A stretch of DNA of 64,000 nt from Pilimelia terevasa (lineage in GTDB: Bacteria; Actinomycetota; Actinomycetes; Mycobacteriales; Micromonosporaceae): the NCBI RefSeq assembly GCF_014647915.1, contig NZ_BMQC01000005.1, positions 62,001 through 126,000 of the forward strand, given 5' to 3'. Positions 1-8,033 of this stretch are shown one piece after another. The number at the start of each line of letters is the position of its first letter. Within the stretch, counting starts at the first letter, position 1. The translations under genes were made by a program, and so were the position numbers. Below the pieces are notes generated by a model. It was given only the letters and a program-made list of their open reading frames with translations. It did no database searches and was not told where the DNA came from.

Positions 1-390
1 GGTCGCCGGCCCGCCGACCCCGCGCTGCCGGCGGGCCTCGTCGATAACGGCGCGCACGTCCCGGACCCCGGCGTTGAGCGCCGAGAGGGCGACGAACCGC
101 CGGTCGGCGGCCCCGGCCACCAACCGTGCGACCGTCGTCTTTCCGCAGCCCGGCGGCCCCCAGAGGATGACCGACAGGAGCGCGCCGCCGGTGACGAGCT
201 GGCGCAGCGGCGCCCCGGGGGCCAGCAGGTGGTCCTGGCCGACGAGATCGTCCAGGCGGGTCGGCCGCATCCGGGCGGGCAGGGGCGCGTCGGCGCGCTC
301 ACCGGCGGCGCCCGGGCCGCGGGACGGGACGCCGGCCGCGCCGCCGGTCGACGCGGGCGGCGTCACCGGGAACAGTGCGTCGGACTCCAT
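1..390 (-). CDS. rarA: Replication-associated recombination protein A, N-terminal part (cut by window edge)
   Basis: AAA+ ATPase of the RarA/MgsA/WRNIP1 family, which acts at stalled replication forks together with clamp-loader-like and single-strand-binding partners. Only the first 130 residues lie in the window. A flexible Gly/Pro/Ala-rich tip (residues 1-38) precedes the family signature around [17 protein letters not shown] (40-56) and a Walker A motif GPPGCGKTT at residues 78-86. The ATG at 388-390 has no Shine-Dalgarno sequence, but a TACTCT box lies 8 nt upstream, fitting a leaderless mRNA. It follows aspS on the same strand, an arrangement common in Actinobacteria. The identification is firm. 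The C-terminal half cannot be judged here. Confidence 0.93.
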   Translation of the reverse strand, partial: MESDALFPVTPPASTGGAAGVPSRGPGAAGERADAPLPARMRPTRLDDLVGQDHLLAPGAPLRQLVTGGALLSVILWGPPGCGKTTVARLVAGAADRRFVALSALNAGVRDVRAVIDEARRQRGVGGPAT

Positions 391-398
391 CAGCACCG

Positions 399-404
399 AG
401 AGTA
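399..404 (-). promoter_or_regulatory. -10 box of leaderless rarA promoter
   Basis: On the minus strand TACTCT (TANNNT consensus) lies 8 nt before the rarA ATG, so the transcript would begin at or next to the start codon. No convincing -35 hexamer is visible. The spot where one would sit is covered by the inverted repeat at 415-451. Confidence 0.55.
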
Positions 405-414
405 CCGGCCGCCG

Positions 415-451
415 GTGATGGGCCGAAAATCACCGTTCAGCGGCCCATCAC
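415..451. repeat. 11-bp perfect inverted repeat upstream of rarA
   Basis: GTGATGGGCCG at 415-425 is exactly repeated in inverse orientation at 441-451, with 15 nt between. It covers the -35 region of the rarA promoter and lies about 130 nt beyond the aspS stop. It could be an operator or a second terminator for aspS. The sequence alone does not decide. Confidence 0.6.
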
Positions 452-549
452 TCTCGGTAGCTGATCGAGATCGTTGTGCTAGGTCCACCTGCCAGGGCGG
501 AGGCGGCGCGGTCGAAGCGGCCCGGGCGGAATCTGCGCGCGCCGGGTCG

Positions 550-573
550 GCCCCGCCCCGGTCGGGGCGGGGC
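550..573 (-). terminator. Rho-independent-like hairpin after aspS
   Basis: A perfect 10-bp stem (GCCCCGCCCC / GGGGCGGGGC) closes a 4-nt loop and begins 6 nt after the aspS stop codon. There is no U tract, as is usual for terminators in very GC-rich actinobacteria. Confidence 0.7.
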
Positions 574-579
574 TCGCCG

Positions 580-2394
580 TCAGGCCGGTCCGGGCGCCGA
601 CGCCGCGGCCGACGGGGCTTGGGCCGCCTGCTTGGGCTTCCCGTCGATGCCCGCCTCGGCGCGCTGCTGGCCGGTGATCGGGGTGGGCGCTCCGGTCAGC
701 GGGTCGTACCCGCCGCCGGTCTTCGGGAAGGCGATGACCTCGCGGATCGAGTCCGCGCCGGTGAGCAGCATGCACACCCGGTCCCAGCCGAAGGCGATGC
801 CGCCGTGCGGCGGCGGGCCGAACGTGAACGCCTCCAGCAGGAAGCCGAACTTGTCGGCCGCCTCCTGCGGGCTGATGCCGAGCAGGTCGAAGACGCGCTT
901 CTGGACGTCCCCGCGGTGGATACGGATCGAGCCGCCGCCGATCTCGTTGCCGTTGCAGACGATGTCGTACGCGTAGGCCAGCGCCTGGTCCGGCGCCGTC
1001 TCGAAGCGGTCCGCCCACTCGGCGGTCGGCGAGGTGAACGGGTGGTGCACCGCCGTCCAGCCGTCGCCCTGGGCGCCCACGCCCTCGACCTTCTCGAACA
1101 TCGGCGCGTCGGTCACCCAGCAGAACATCCACGCGTCGGGGTCGATCAGCTTCGTCCGCCGCCCGATCTCCAGCCGGGCCGCGCCGAGCAGCTCCTGCGC
1201 CGTCCGCCGCTCCTCGTCGGCCGCGAAGAAGATCGCGTCGCCCGGCTTGGCGCCGGCCGCGTCGGCCAGGCCGGCCAGGTGCTCCGCGGACAGGTTCTTC
1301 GCCACCGGGCCGCGCGCCTCGCCGGTCTCGGCGTCGAGGACCACGTAGGCCAGGCCGCGGGCGCCGCGGGCCTTGGCCCAGTCCTGCCAGCCGTCCAGCT
1401 CCTTGCGGCTCTGGGCCGCGCCGCCGGGCATGACCACGGCGCCGACGTACCCGCCGGACTCGATCGCCCCGGCGAACACCCGAAACGTGGTGCCGCGCAG
1501 GTAGTCGGTGAGGTCGACCAGTTCGCAGCCGAAGCGCAGGTCGGGCTTGTCGGAGCCGTACCGCTCCAGCGCCTCGTGCCAGGTGATCCGCGGCAGCGGC
1601 GACGGAATCTCGTGCCCGGCCAGGTCGCGCCACAGCGCGCCGACGATCTCCTCGCCGAGGGCCATCACGTCGTCCTCGCCGACGAACGACATCTCGACGT
1701 CGAGCTGGGTGAACTCGGGCTGCCGGTCGGCGCGGGAGTCCTCGTCGCGGTAGCAGCGGGCGAGCTGGTAGTACCGCTCCATCCCGCCGACCATCAGGAG
1801 CTGCTTGAAAAGCTGCGGCGACTGCGGCAGCGCGTACCAGGTGCCGGGCTGCAGCCGGACGGGGACCAGGAAGTCCCGCGCGCCCTCGGGCGTCGAGCGG
1901 GTCAGCGTCGGGGTCTCGATCTCCACGAAGTCGTGCGCGTGCAGGACCCGGCGGGCGATCTGGTTGGCCTGCGAGCGCAGGCGCAGCGCCGCCGCGGGGC
2001 CGGCGCGCCGCAGGTCCAGGTAGCGGTAGCGGAGCCGGATGTCGTCGCCGGCCTCGACGTGGTCGTCGACCGGCAGCGGCAGCGGCGCGGACTCCGACAG
2101 GACGGTCAGCGAGGCGGCGATCACCTCGATCTGGCCGGTCGGCAGCTCCGGGTTGTCGTTGCCCTCGGGGCGGCGCCGGACCTCGCCGGTCACGGCGACG
2201 CAGAACTCGTTGCGCAGCGCGTGCGCGGCCGGGACCTCCTCCCGGAACACCACCTGGGCGACGCCGGAGCCGTCCCGGAGATCGACGAAGATCACGCCGC
2301 CGTGGTCGCGGCGGCGGGCGACCCAGCCGGCGAGGGTGACGGTGGCGCCCGCGTCGGCGGCCCGCAGGCTCCCGGCGTCACGGCTTCTGATCAC
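580..2394 (-). CDS. aspS: Aspartyl-tRNA synthetase
   Basis: Class II synthetase that charges tRNA-Asp in the cytosol. In bacteria lacking AsnRS it is often non-discriminating and also makes Asp-tRNA-Asn. Of 604 residues, the first ~100 form the OB-fold anticodon-binding domain ([18 protein letters not shown]). The catalytic core carries [10 protein letters not shown] (motif 2 region) and motif 3 near the C-terminus ([11 protein letters not shown] followed by EVIAFPK). The GAD insertion domain is present. I chose GTG at 2392-2394 because AAGGAG sits 6 nt upstream and family members start at this (V/M)IR; an ATG 30 nt further upstream (2424) lacks this support. The C-terminus ends in an Ala/Pro-rich tail. 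A terminator hairpin follows at once. Confidence 0.96.
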   Translation of the reverse strand: MIRSRDAGSLRAADAGATVTLAGWVARRRDHGGVIFVDLRDGSGVAQVVFREEVPAAHALRNEFCVAVTGEVRRRPEGNDNPELPTGQIEVIAASLTVLSESAPLPLPVDDHVEAGDDIRLRYRYLDLRRAGPAAALRLRSQANQIARRVLHAHDFVEIETPTLTRSTPEGARDFLVPVRLQPGTWYALPQSPQLFKQLLMVGGMERYYQLARCYRDEDSRADRQPEFTQLDVEMSFVGEDDVMALGEEIVGALWRDLAGHEIPSPLPRITWHEALERYGSDKPDLRFGCELVDLTDYLRGTTFRVFAGAIESGGYVGAVVMPGGAAQSRKELDGWQDWAKARGARGLAYVVLDAETGEARGPVAKNLSAEHLAGLADAAGAKPGDAIFFAADEERRTAQELLGAARLEIGRRTKLIDPDAWMFCWVTDAPMFEKVEGVGAQGDGWTAVHHPFTSPTAEWADRFETAPDQALAYAYDIVCNGNEIGGGSIRIHRGDVQKRVFDLLGISPQEAADKFGFLLEAFTFGPPPHGGIAFGWDRVCMLLTGADSIREVIAFPKTGGGYDPLTGAPTPITGQQRAEAGIDGKPKQAAQAPSAAASAPGPA

Positions 2395-2479
2395 GGCGTT
2401 CTCCTTCGGTCGGTCTGCCGCCATTGTGTCAGTGCCGCCGAACGATTTTCGCCCGGCTCCGGGATCCGGCGGGGACGGC

Positions 2480-2526
2480 CGAGGGCCCCGGTCCGACCGC
2501 GGTAGCGGCCGGGCCCGGGGCCCTCG
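2480..2526 (-). terminator. Terminator hairpin after the S8 protease gene
   Basis: A 12-bp perfect stem (arms 2480-2491 and 2515-2526) encloses further partially pairing GC-rich sequence. It begins about 18 nt after the protease stop codon and lies before aspS, so it should separate the two genes transcriptionally. Confidence 0.7.
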
Positions 2527-2544
2527 TGGAGCGCGACGTGCGGG

Positions 2545-3759
2545 TCAGGAGCCGACGTACATCAGCTTGTTGACCGTGTTGTTCGGGTTGCTGATCACGT
2601 TCGGCGTCGACTTGGCGATCATCGCCTCGGCGATCTGGGCCGGCGTGGCGGTGGGGTTGGCCTCCAGGAACAGGGCCGCGGCACCCGCGACGTGCGGCGA
2701 GGCCATCGACGTACCGCTGATGGTCTTGGTGGCGGTGTCGCTGTCCTTCCACGCGCTCGGGATGTCGACGCCCGGTCCCCAGATGTCGACGCACTTGCCC
2801 CAGTTGGTGAACGAGGCGCGCGCGTCGGTCTTCTGGCTGGCCGCGACCGTGATCGCCTCCGGGGTGCGGGCCGGCGAGGTGTTGCAGGCGTCCTTGTTGT
2901 CGTTGCCGGCGGCCAGGACGAAGACGACGCCCGCGGCGATACCGCGCCGCACCGCGTCGTCGGTGGCCTGGTTGGCGCCGCCGCCGAGGCTCATGTTGGC
3001 CACGGCGGGCTTGACGGCGTTCTTGGCCACCCAGTCGATGCCGGCGACGACGCCGCTGTTGGAGCCGCTGCCGTTGCAGTCCAGCACCCGCACGGCGAAG
3101 ACCTTCGCCTTGGGGGCGATGCCGTAGGTGGTACCGGCGGTCGAGCCGCCGACGTGGGTGCCGTGGCCGTGGCAGTCGTCGGCCTTGCCGCCGCTGGTCA
3201 CCGCGTCGAAGCCGGGGACCGCGCGGCCGCCGAAGTCCTTGTGGGACTGGCGGACGCCGGTGTCGACGATGTAGGCGTTGACGCCCTCGCCCTGGCCCAT
3301 CGGCGAGTAGTTGCCGTCGAGCGGCAGCTTGCGCTGGTCGCTGCGGTCCAGGCCCCAGGCGGTGGCGAGCCGGCCCGGCTTGTAGTCGAGGCGGACCGTC
3401 TGGTCCTGCTCGACGTAGGCGACGGCCGGGTCGGCGGCGAGCCGGGCGGCCTCGGCGGCGTCGCCGACGAACTGGAAGCCGGACACCGCGGTGTAGGTGC
3501 GGACGACCTGGCCGTCGTGCGCGCCGGCGAGCCGGTGGGCGGTCGCGTCGACCGCGCCGCGGGTGACGGCGTCGTCCTTGAACTTCACGATGTAGCTGCC
3601 GGGGATCGCGGTGGGGCTGTCGGCGGCCAGTACGCGGCCGACGGCCTCCTCACCGGCGGACGCGGTGCCGGCGCCGGCGAGGGTGGCCGCGGCGACGGCA
3701 GCGGCGGCCACGACGGATCCGGCGATCCGGCGGGTGGTGGAACGGGTGGTGTGCCCCAT
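2545..3759 (-). CDS. Secreted subtilisin-like serine protease (S8, aqualysin/proteinase K type)
   Basis: Extracellular peptidase of 404 residues. A Sec signal peptide (MGHTTRSTTRRIAGS then an Ala-rich core ending near GTASA) is followed by an I9 inhibitor propeptide (GSYIVKFKDDAV to VAYVEQDQTVRL) and the S8 catalytic domain. The triad is visible: Asp in YIVDTGVRQSHKDFGG, His in CHGHGTHVGG, Ser in GTSMASPHVAG, plus oxyanion Asn in AAGNDNKD. ATG at 3757-3759 was chosen because AGGAGG lies 8 nt upstream and the signal peptide begins there; the longer in-frame form from 3807 would put 16 residues before it. The protein ends soon after the catalytic domain with no extra binding module. The upstream region has palindromic TGTGAA/TTCACA sites that may control it. 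Confidence 0.93.
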   Translation of the reverse strand: MGHTTRSTTRRIAGSVVAAAAVAAATLAGAGTASAGEEAVGRVLAADSPTAIPGSYIVKFKDDAVTRGAVDATAHRLAGAHDGQVVRTYTAVSGFQFVGDAAEAARLAADPAVAYVEQDQTVRLDYKPGRLATAWGLDRSDQRKLPLDGNYSPMGQGEGVNAYIVDTGVRQSHKDFGGRAVPGFDAVTSGGKADDCHGHGTHVGGSTAGTTYGIAPKAKVFAVRVLDCNGSGSNSGVVAGIDWVAKNAVKPAVANMSLGGGANQATDDAVRRGIAAGVVFVLAAGNDNKDACNTSPARTPEAITVAASQKTDARASFTNWGKCVDIWGPGVDIPSAWKDSDTATKTISGTSMASPHVAGAAALFLEANPTATPAQIAEAMIAKSTPNVISNPNNTVNKLMYVGS

Positions 3760-3890
3760 GGGTAATGCCTCCTGACGGGCGGTGGGTGAGCCCGGTATCG
3801 CGGGCACGGCGTGCCCCCATGCACGGCCGCAGGGAAATACGGCAGCGATGTCGATCGATACCCGAGAACTTATGTGCAGGAGGTCATCTC

Positions 3891-3959
3891 ATGACAGCCT
3901 TGAACTTTCACACTGTGAATGCTATCGCTTGCCGTCAATGTGTGAAGTTCAGGACGTGA
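3891..3959 (+). CDS. Possible 22-residue small protein with strong ribosome binding site
   Basis: An ATG at 3891 is preceded by AGGAGG (3878-3883) at ideal 7-nt spacing. It opens a 22-codon frame, MTALNFHTVNAIACRQCVKF plus two residues, ending in TGA at 3957-3959. The local base composition is much lower in GC than the flanks. The frame overlaps the palindromes upstream of the S8 protease and runs opposite to it. No family is recognised. It could be a leader peptide, a small peptide with a CxxC pair, or chance. Without homologues this stays speculative. Confidence 0.3.
   Translation: MTALNFHTVNAIACRQCVKFRT
3902..3950. promoter_or_regulatory. Palindromic operator-like region between hisS and the S8 protease gene
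   Basis: TTCACACTGTGAA at 3907-3919 is a perfect 13-nt palindrome, and a further TGTGAA half site follows at 3941-3946. The outer arms GAACTTTCACAC (3902-3913) and GTGTGAAGTTC (3940-3950) pair with one bulged base, so the same stretch can also form a stem 21 nt after the hisS stop. Such TGTGA/TCACA symmetry resembles CRP-family or GntR-type sites. Either a protease operator or a hisS terminator would fit. Confidence 0.5.
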
Positions 3960-3971
3960 AGTCGCCCGCGT

Positions 3972-5318
3972 TCACGGCGCGAGGACCTCGGGCCGCAGGT
4001 CGGCGGCCGGCGGCTGCCAGGTGGCGGCGTCGGCGGCGTCCTGCGCACCGGAGCGGATGTCCTTGACGGTGTCCGGCTCCCCGTCGGCGCCCGGGAACCA
4101 CACGAACGGGATGCCGCGCCGCTGCGCGAACCGGATCTGCCGGCCGAACTTCGCCGCCGACGGGGCGACCTCCGTGGCGATCCCCCGCCCCCGCAGCGCC
4201 GCCGCGGTCCGCTGGCAGGCCCCCCGCGCGCCCTCGTCCGCCAGCGCCACGAGCACCGCCGTCGGCACCTCCCGGCTGGCCGTCAGCGCGCCCGCGCCGA
4301 ACAGCAGCCCGAGCATCCGGGTGACCCCGATCGACAGCCCCACCCCCGGGTACCGGTCCGCGCCGGCCGAGGCCAGGTTGTCGTACCGCCCCCCCGAACA
4401 GATCGAGCCGAACCGCTCGTACCCCCGCAACTGCGTCTCGTACACCGTGCCCGTGTAGTAGTCGAGCCCTCGGGCGATCTTCAGCTCCGCCCGGCACAGG
4501 CCCGGCGCGTGCGCCGCGGCGGCCTCCATGACCTGCGCCAGCTCGGCCAGCCCCTCGTCCAGCAGCGGGTCGACGACGCGCAGCGCCCGGACCCGGTCCA
4601 CGAAGGACCCGTCCGCGGACGAGATCTCCGCGAGCGCCAGGCAGGCGCGCGCCTGCGCGTCGGTGGCCCCGGCGGTCGCGGTCAGCAGCCCGGCCACCTT
4701 CGCCGGCCCGATCTTGTCGAGCTTGTCCACGGCGCGCAGCGCCGCCTCGGTGTCGGTCAGCCCGAGGCCCCGGTAGAACCCCTCGCAGACCTTGCGGTTG
4801 TTCACCTGGATGACCACCGGCAGCGTGCCGGCCTCCTGACCCAGCGGCAGGCCGCCCAGGGCGTCGCCGATCACCAGCGGCAGCTCCACCTCGTAGTGGA
4901 ACGGCAGCGCGTCGCGGTCGACCACGTCGATGTCGGCCTGGAGGAACTCCCGGTACCGGCCCTCCTGCGGCCGCTCGCCCCGCCACACCTTCTGGATCTG
5001 GTACCGGCGGAAGGGGAAGTGCAGCCGGCCGGCGTTCTCCAGCACGAACCGCGCGAAGGGCACCGTCAGGTCGAAGTGCAGCCCCAGCCCGGCGTCGGCC
5101 CCCTGCGCCACCTCCTGGAGGCGGCGCAGCACGTACACCTCCTTGGAGGTCTCGCCCTTGCGCAGGAGCTGGTCCATCGGCTCGACCGCCCGCGTCTCCA
5201 GCGACGCGAAGCCGTACAGCTCGAAGGTCCGGCGCAGCCGGTCCAGCACGTGCAGCTCGACGGCGCGCTGCCGGGGCAGCCACTCGGGGAAACCGGACAG
5301 CGGTGTGGGCCTGCTCAT
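3972..5318 (-). CDS. hisS: Histidyl-tRNA synthetase
   Basis: Class II synthetase that charges tRNA-His, 448 residues. It starts MSRPTPLSGFPEWLPRQRAV, continues with motif 1 (FELYGFASLETRAVEPMDQL), motif 2 around FRRYQIQKVWRGERPQEGRYREF, the HisA signature ARGLDYYTGTVYE and the C-terminal anticodon-binding domain (PTAVLVALADEG onward). The reading frame is open further upstream, but ATG at 5316-5318 is the family start. It lies 1 nt from the stop of the upstream MBL hydrolase, so both are almost certainly co-transcribed. The same MBL-hisS pair is known next to relA in mycobacteria. Confidence 0.95.
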   Translation of the reverse strand: MSRPTPLSGFPEWLPRQRAVELHVLDRLRRTFELYGFASLETRAVEPMDQLLRKGETSKEVYVLRRLQEVAQGADAGLGLHFDLTVPFARFVLENAGRLHFPFRRYQIQKVWRGERPQEGRYREFLQADIDVVDRDALPFHYEVELPLVIGDALGGLPLGQEAGTLPVVIQVNNRKVCEGFYRGLGLTDTEAALRAVDKLDKIGPAKVAGLLTATAGATDAQARACLALAEISSADGSFVDRVRALRVVDPLLDEGLAELAQVMEAAAAHAPGLCRAELKIARGLDYYTGTVYETQLRGYERFGSICSGGRYDNLASAGADRYPGVGLSIGVTRMLGLLFGAGALTASREVPTAVLVALADEGARGACQRTAAALRGRGIATEVAPSAAKFGRQIRFAQRRGIPFVWFPGADGEPDTVKDIRSGAQDAADAATWQPPAADLRPEVLAP

Positions 5319-5319
5319 G

Positions 5320-6033
5320 TCACCAGCCTCGCTCGGGGGCCGCCAGGCCGGCCGCGTCGGCGGCGACCTCGCGCAGGTACGGGTTGGCGCGGCGCTCGCG
5401 CCCGATCGTCGTGGACGGCCCGTGGCCGGGCAGCACCACCGTGTCGTCGGCCATCGGCAGGACCTTGTCCCGCAGGCTGGCCAGCATCCGGGGCATACTG
5501 CCGCCGGGCAGGTCGGTGCGGCCGATCGAGCCGGCGAACAGCACGTCACCGCTCAGGCACACCTGGTCGGCGTCGAACGCGCCGCCGGCCGGCAGCCGGA
5601 ACAGCACCGACCCGCCGGTGTGCCCCGGCGCGTGGTCGATGGTGATCTCCAGTCCGGCGATGGTCAGGGTGACTCCGTCGGTCAGCTCGCGCACGTCGTC
5701 GGGCTCGGTGTAGGGCAGGCGGCCGCCGAACAGCGCCGTCAGGTCGGCAGACAGCCCCTTGGCCGGGTCGGCCAGCAACTCGCGGTCCGCGGGGTGGGCG
5801 TACGCCGGGATGCCGCGGGCGCCGCACACAGGCGCGACGGAGAAGGTGTGGTCCAGGTGGCCGTGGGTCAGCAGGACCGCCGCCGGGTGCAGCCGGTGCC
5901 GCGCGAGCGCCTCGTCCAGCCGGTCCAGCACCCCGATCCCGGGGTCGACGATCACGCACTGCTCCCCCGGGGCCGGGGCCACCACGTAGCAGTTGGTGCC
6001 GAACGCCTCGGCCGGGAAGCCGTCGACCAACAC
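5320..6033 (-). CDS. MBL-fold metallo-hydrolase (glyoxalase II-like)
   Basis: 237-residue metallo-beta-lactamase-fold hydrolase related to hydroxyacylglutathione hydrolase and to Rv2581c of M. tuberculosis. The binuclear metal ligands are visible: THGHLDH (HxHxDH), the His of DHAPGHTGG and the Asp of GDVLFAGSIGRTDL. GTG at 6031-6033 was chosen because GGAGGA lies 5 nt upstream. The next gene, hisS, starts 1 nt after its stop. A TATGAT box at 6097-6102 could drive both genes. The substrate is not predictable from sequence, because actinomycetes use mycothiol rather than glutathione. Confidence 0.88.
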   Translation of the reverse strand: MLVDGFPAEAFGTNCYVVAPAPGEQCVIVDPGIGVLDRLDEALARHRLHPAAVLLTHGHLDHTFSVAPVCGARGIPAYAHPADRELLADPAKGLSADLTALFGGRLPYTEPDDVRELTDGVTLTIAGLEITIDHAPGHTGGSVLFRLPAGGAFDADQVCLSGDVLFAGSIGRTDLPGGSMPRMLASLRDKVLPMADDTVVLPGHGPSTTIGRERRANPYLREVAADAAGLAAPERGW

Positions 6034-6096
6034 TGATTTCCTCCAAGGGCCGGGGCGCGCGCGGGAGCCGGCTGCCGGAGCGCGCCGCAGCGACCG

Positions 6097-6102
6097 ATCA
6101 TA
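6097..6102 (-). promoter_or_regulatory. -10 box for the MBL hydrolase-hisS operon
   Basis: TATGAT on the minus strand, about 64 nt before the GTG start of the hydrolase gene. It is the best -10 match in the 284-nt divergent intergenic region 6034-6317; a TACACT at 6204-6209 on the plus strand may serve the cyclophilin gene. No good -35 element is seen for either. Confidence 0.4.
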
Positions 6103-6317
6103 CGGGGCACACCGGGCGCCGGTGCCCTCCACGCACCGGCGCACGCCGCCGGCGACCGCCGCAAACCCGGCGCCTCGGTACCACCGCGGCCAGGTCGAAC
6201 CCGTACACTCTGGCGAACGTGTGGCGCGGCCCACGTCACCGGCCGTGACGGTCGGTGGAGGCGGGGCACCACCCGGGCGCCGCGGGCGGGCCGGGGCGGA
6301 CGGAGGAGGGAGCGCAC

Positions 6318-7175
6318 ATGGCTTCCCGCAACGAGCGGCAGCGGGCACTCGACCGCGCCAAGTACGACCGGCAGCTCGCCCGGCGGGCGGCCCGGGCGCG
6401 GCGGCGCCGGCAGTGGATCGCCGGCGCGGGCACCGCCCTCGCGGTCCTGCTGATCGTCGCGGGCACCGTCTACTTCTTCCGCGGCGACGACGACGGGCGG
6501 CCCACCGGGGCCGGCGCGTGCGGCTGGAGCCGGCTCGACCCGGCCGCCAACCCCCGCCTCAAGGACGTGGGCACCCCGCCGCGCGAGGGCAACCCGACGG
6601 CCGGCACCACCCCGATGAGCATCAACACCAACGTCGGCCAGATCGGCGTCACCCTGGAGCAGGGCACCGCCCCCTGCGGCATCGCCAGCCTGCGCCACCT
6701 GTCCGCCAAGGGCTTCTACGCGGGCACCGCCTGCCACGAGCTGACCGGCGACTACCTGCGCTGCGGCGACCCGTCGGGCACCGGCGAGGGCGGCCCGACC
6801 TACGGCCTCCTCGGCGAGAATCTGCCGGCCGCCGCCAGCGGCACCCCCGGCCCCGGTACCCCGGCGCAGTACCTGCGCGGTACCGTCGCCCTGTTCCGCA
6901 CCGGCCCCGGCACCTACGGCAGCCAGTTCGTGATCGTCCACAAGGACATCCGGACCAGCGACCCGACCCTGTCGCCGGTCGGCTACGTCAGCACCAACAT
7001 GGGCCTGGTCGACAAGATCGTCCGAGCGGGGACGGTGGCCGACGCCGCAGGCGCCAAGACCAAGCCGGCCTCGCCGGTGACCATCGACACGCTGAAGGTC
7101 GACGACCGGGTGATCCTGCCGGGGGACGGGGCGCCGGCAACCGGGGCACCCGCCCCGTCGGCCGCCGGCCGGTGA
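6318..7175 (+). CDS. Membrane-anchored cyclophilin-like protein with degenerate active site
   Basis: 285-residue cyclophilin-type peptidyl-prolyl isomerase homologue. A basic cytosolic segment (residues 1-33) is followed by one transmembrane helix (WIAGAGTALAVLLIVAGTVY), so the domain lies outside the membrane. Compared with the neighbour, the catalytic Arg of the FHRxIP motif is replaced (CHELTGDYL), and the NGSQFFF motif is YGSQFVIV, so isomerase activity is doubtful. Four cysteines (ACGW, APCG, ACHE, LRCGDP) align with four in the next gene, suggesting conserved disulfides. ATG at 6318 follows GGAGGG at good spacing. It is probably an old tandem duplicate acting as chaperone or binding protein. 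Confidence 0.85.
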   Translation: MASRNERQRALDRAKYDRQLARRAARARRRRQWIAGAGTALAVLLIVAGTVYFFRGDDDGRPTGAGACGWSRLDPAANPRLKDVGTPPREGNPTAGTTPMSINTNVGQIGVTLEQGTAPCGIASLRHLSAKGFYAGTACHELTGDYLRCGDPSGTGEGGPTYGLLGENLPAAASGTPGPGTPAQYLRGTVALFRTGPGTYGSQFVIVHKDIRTSDPTLSPVGYVSTNMGLVDKIVRAGTVADAAGAKTKPASPVTIDTLKVDDRVILPGDGAPATGAPAPSAAGR

Positions 7176-7218
7176 GCGGCCGGGCGGGCAGCAGCAGCAC
7201 ACGCCGTAAGGAGCGAGG

Positions 7219-8022
7219 GTGAACGCGACGAACCAGCCGGAGCGGGCCGCGGCGCGGGCGCGCCTGGAGAAGGACATGGCGGACCGCCGCGCGGCCGCCC
7301 GCAGGCGCCGCAGGACCCAGTCCTGGGTGGCCGGCGGCGCGGCGATCGCCGCCGTCGTCGGTGGCACGGCCTGGGTGATCTACAAGGTCACCTACGTCCC
7401 GCCGCCGCCGACGTCGAAGGCGTGCACCTGGCTGGACGCCGAGCCCGGCGCGCCCGGCACGGTCAAGGACGTGGGCAAGCCCCCGGCGACCGTGTCGATG
7501 GTGGGGTCGAAGACCGTCACGTTCAGCACGAACTTCGGCGACATCAGGGCCGTGATGGACCTGACCAAGTCGCCCTGCACCGCGGCCAGCCTGGCCTACC
7601 TGGCGGAGAAGGGCTTCTTCACCGGCACCAAGTGCCACCGGATGATCCCGGCCGTCCTCCAGTGCGGCGACCCGGGCGCCAAGGGCAAGGGGTACCGGCA
7701 GACCGACGGCCAGGGCGGGCCGAGCTACCGGTTCGACACCGAGTACCTGCCGACGAGCGCGGCGGAGCCGTACCCGGCCGGCACGCTGGCGATGGCCCGG
7801 CGCTCGGACTCCACCCAGACCAACGGCAGCCAGTTCTTCTTCACGTACGAGAACTTCAAGCTCCCGCCGGAGTACACGGTGTTCGGCCAGCTCGACCCGG
7901 CCAGCATCGAGGTCGTGAAGAAGGCGACCAAGGCCGGCGACGACAAAGCCTATGAAAAAATTGGCCAGTCTGGCGGTCATCCAAAAGCTGAAATTGTCTT
8001 CCAAAGTGTGATAGTGAAGTGA
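7219..8022 (+). CDS. Membrane-anchored cyclophilin-type peptidyl-prolyl isomerase
   Basis: 267-residue cyclophilin with a basic N-terminus and one transmembrane helix (WVAGGAAIAAVVGGTAWVIY), then the isomerase domain. Catalytic Arg is kept (CHRMIP), as are Gln and Phe of NGSQFFFTY. GTG at 7219 follows AAGGAG. It corresponds in position to PpiB-like genes near relA in mycobacteria. The 3' end is odd: from about 7946 codons abruptly become AT-rich (AAA, GAA, ATT, CAA), although the residues still read like a cyclophilin C-terminus (GGHPKAEIVFQSVIVK). The stop codon TGA at 8020-8022 lies inside the terminal repeat of the IS element that follows. The tail therefore seems to be of foreign origin. 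Confidence 0.92.
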   Translation: MNATNQPERAAARARLEKDMADRRAAARRRRRTQSWVAGGAAIAAVVGGTAWVIYKVTYVPPPPTSKACTWLDAEPGAPGTVKDVGKPPATVSMVGSKTVTFSTNFGDIRAVMDLTKSPCTAASLAYLAEKGFFTGTKCHRMIPAVLQCGDPGAKGKGYRQTDGQGGPSYRFDTEYLPTSAAEPYPAGTLAMARRSDSTQTNGSQFFFTYENFKLPPEYTVFGQLDPASIEVVKKATKAGDDKAYEKIGQSGGHPKAEIVFQSVIVK

Positions 8023-8033
8023 TCTCAATACGG
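8015..8033. repeat. Left terminal inverted repeat of the IS element
   Basis: TGAAGTGATCTCAATACGG matches the reverse complement of 8987-9005 at 16 of 19 positions, with an uninterrupted core GTGATCTCAA. The cyclophilin stop codon lies within it. Confidence 0.8.
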
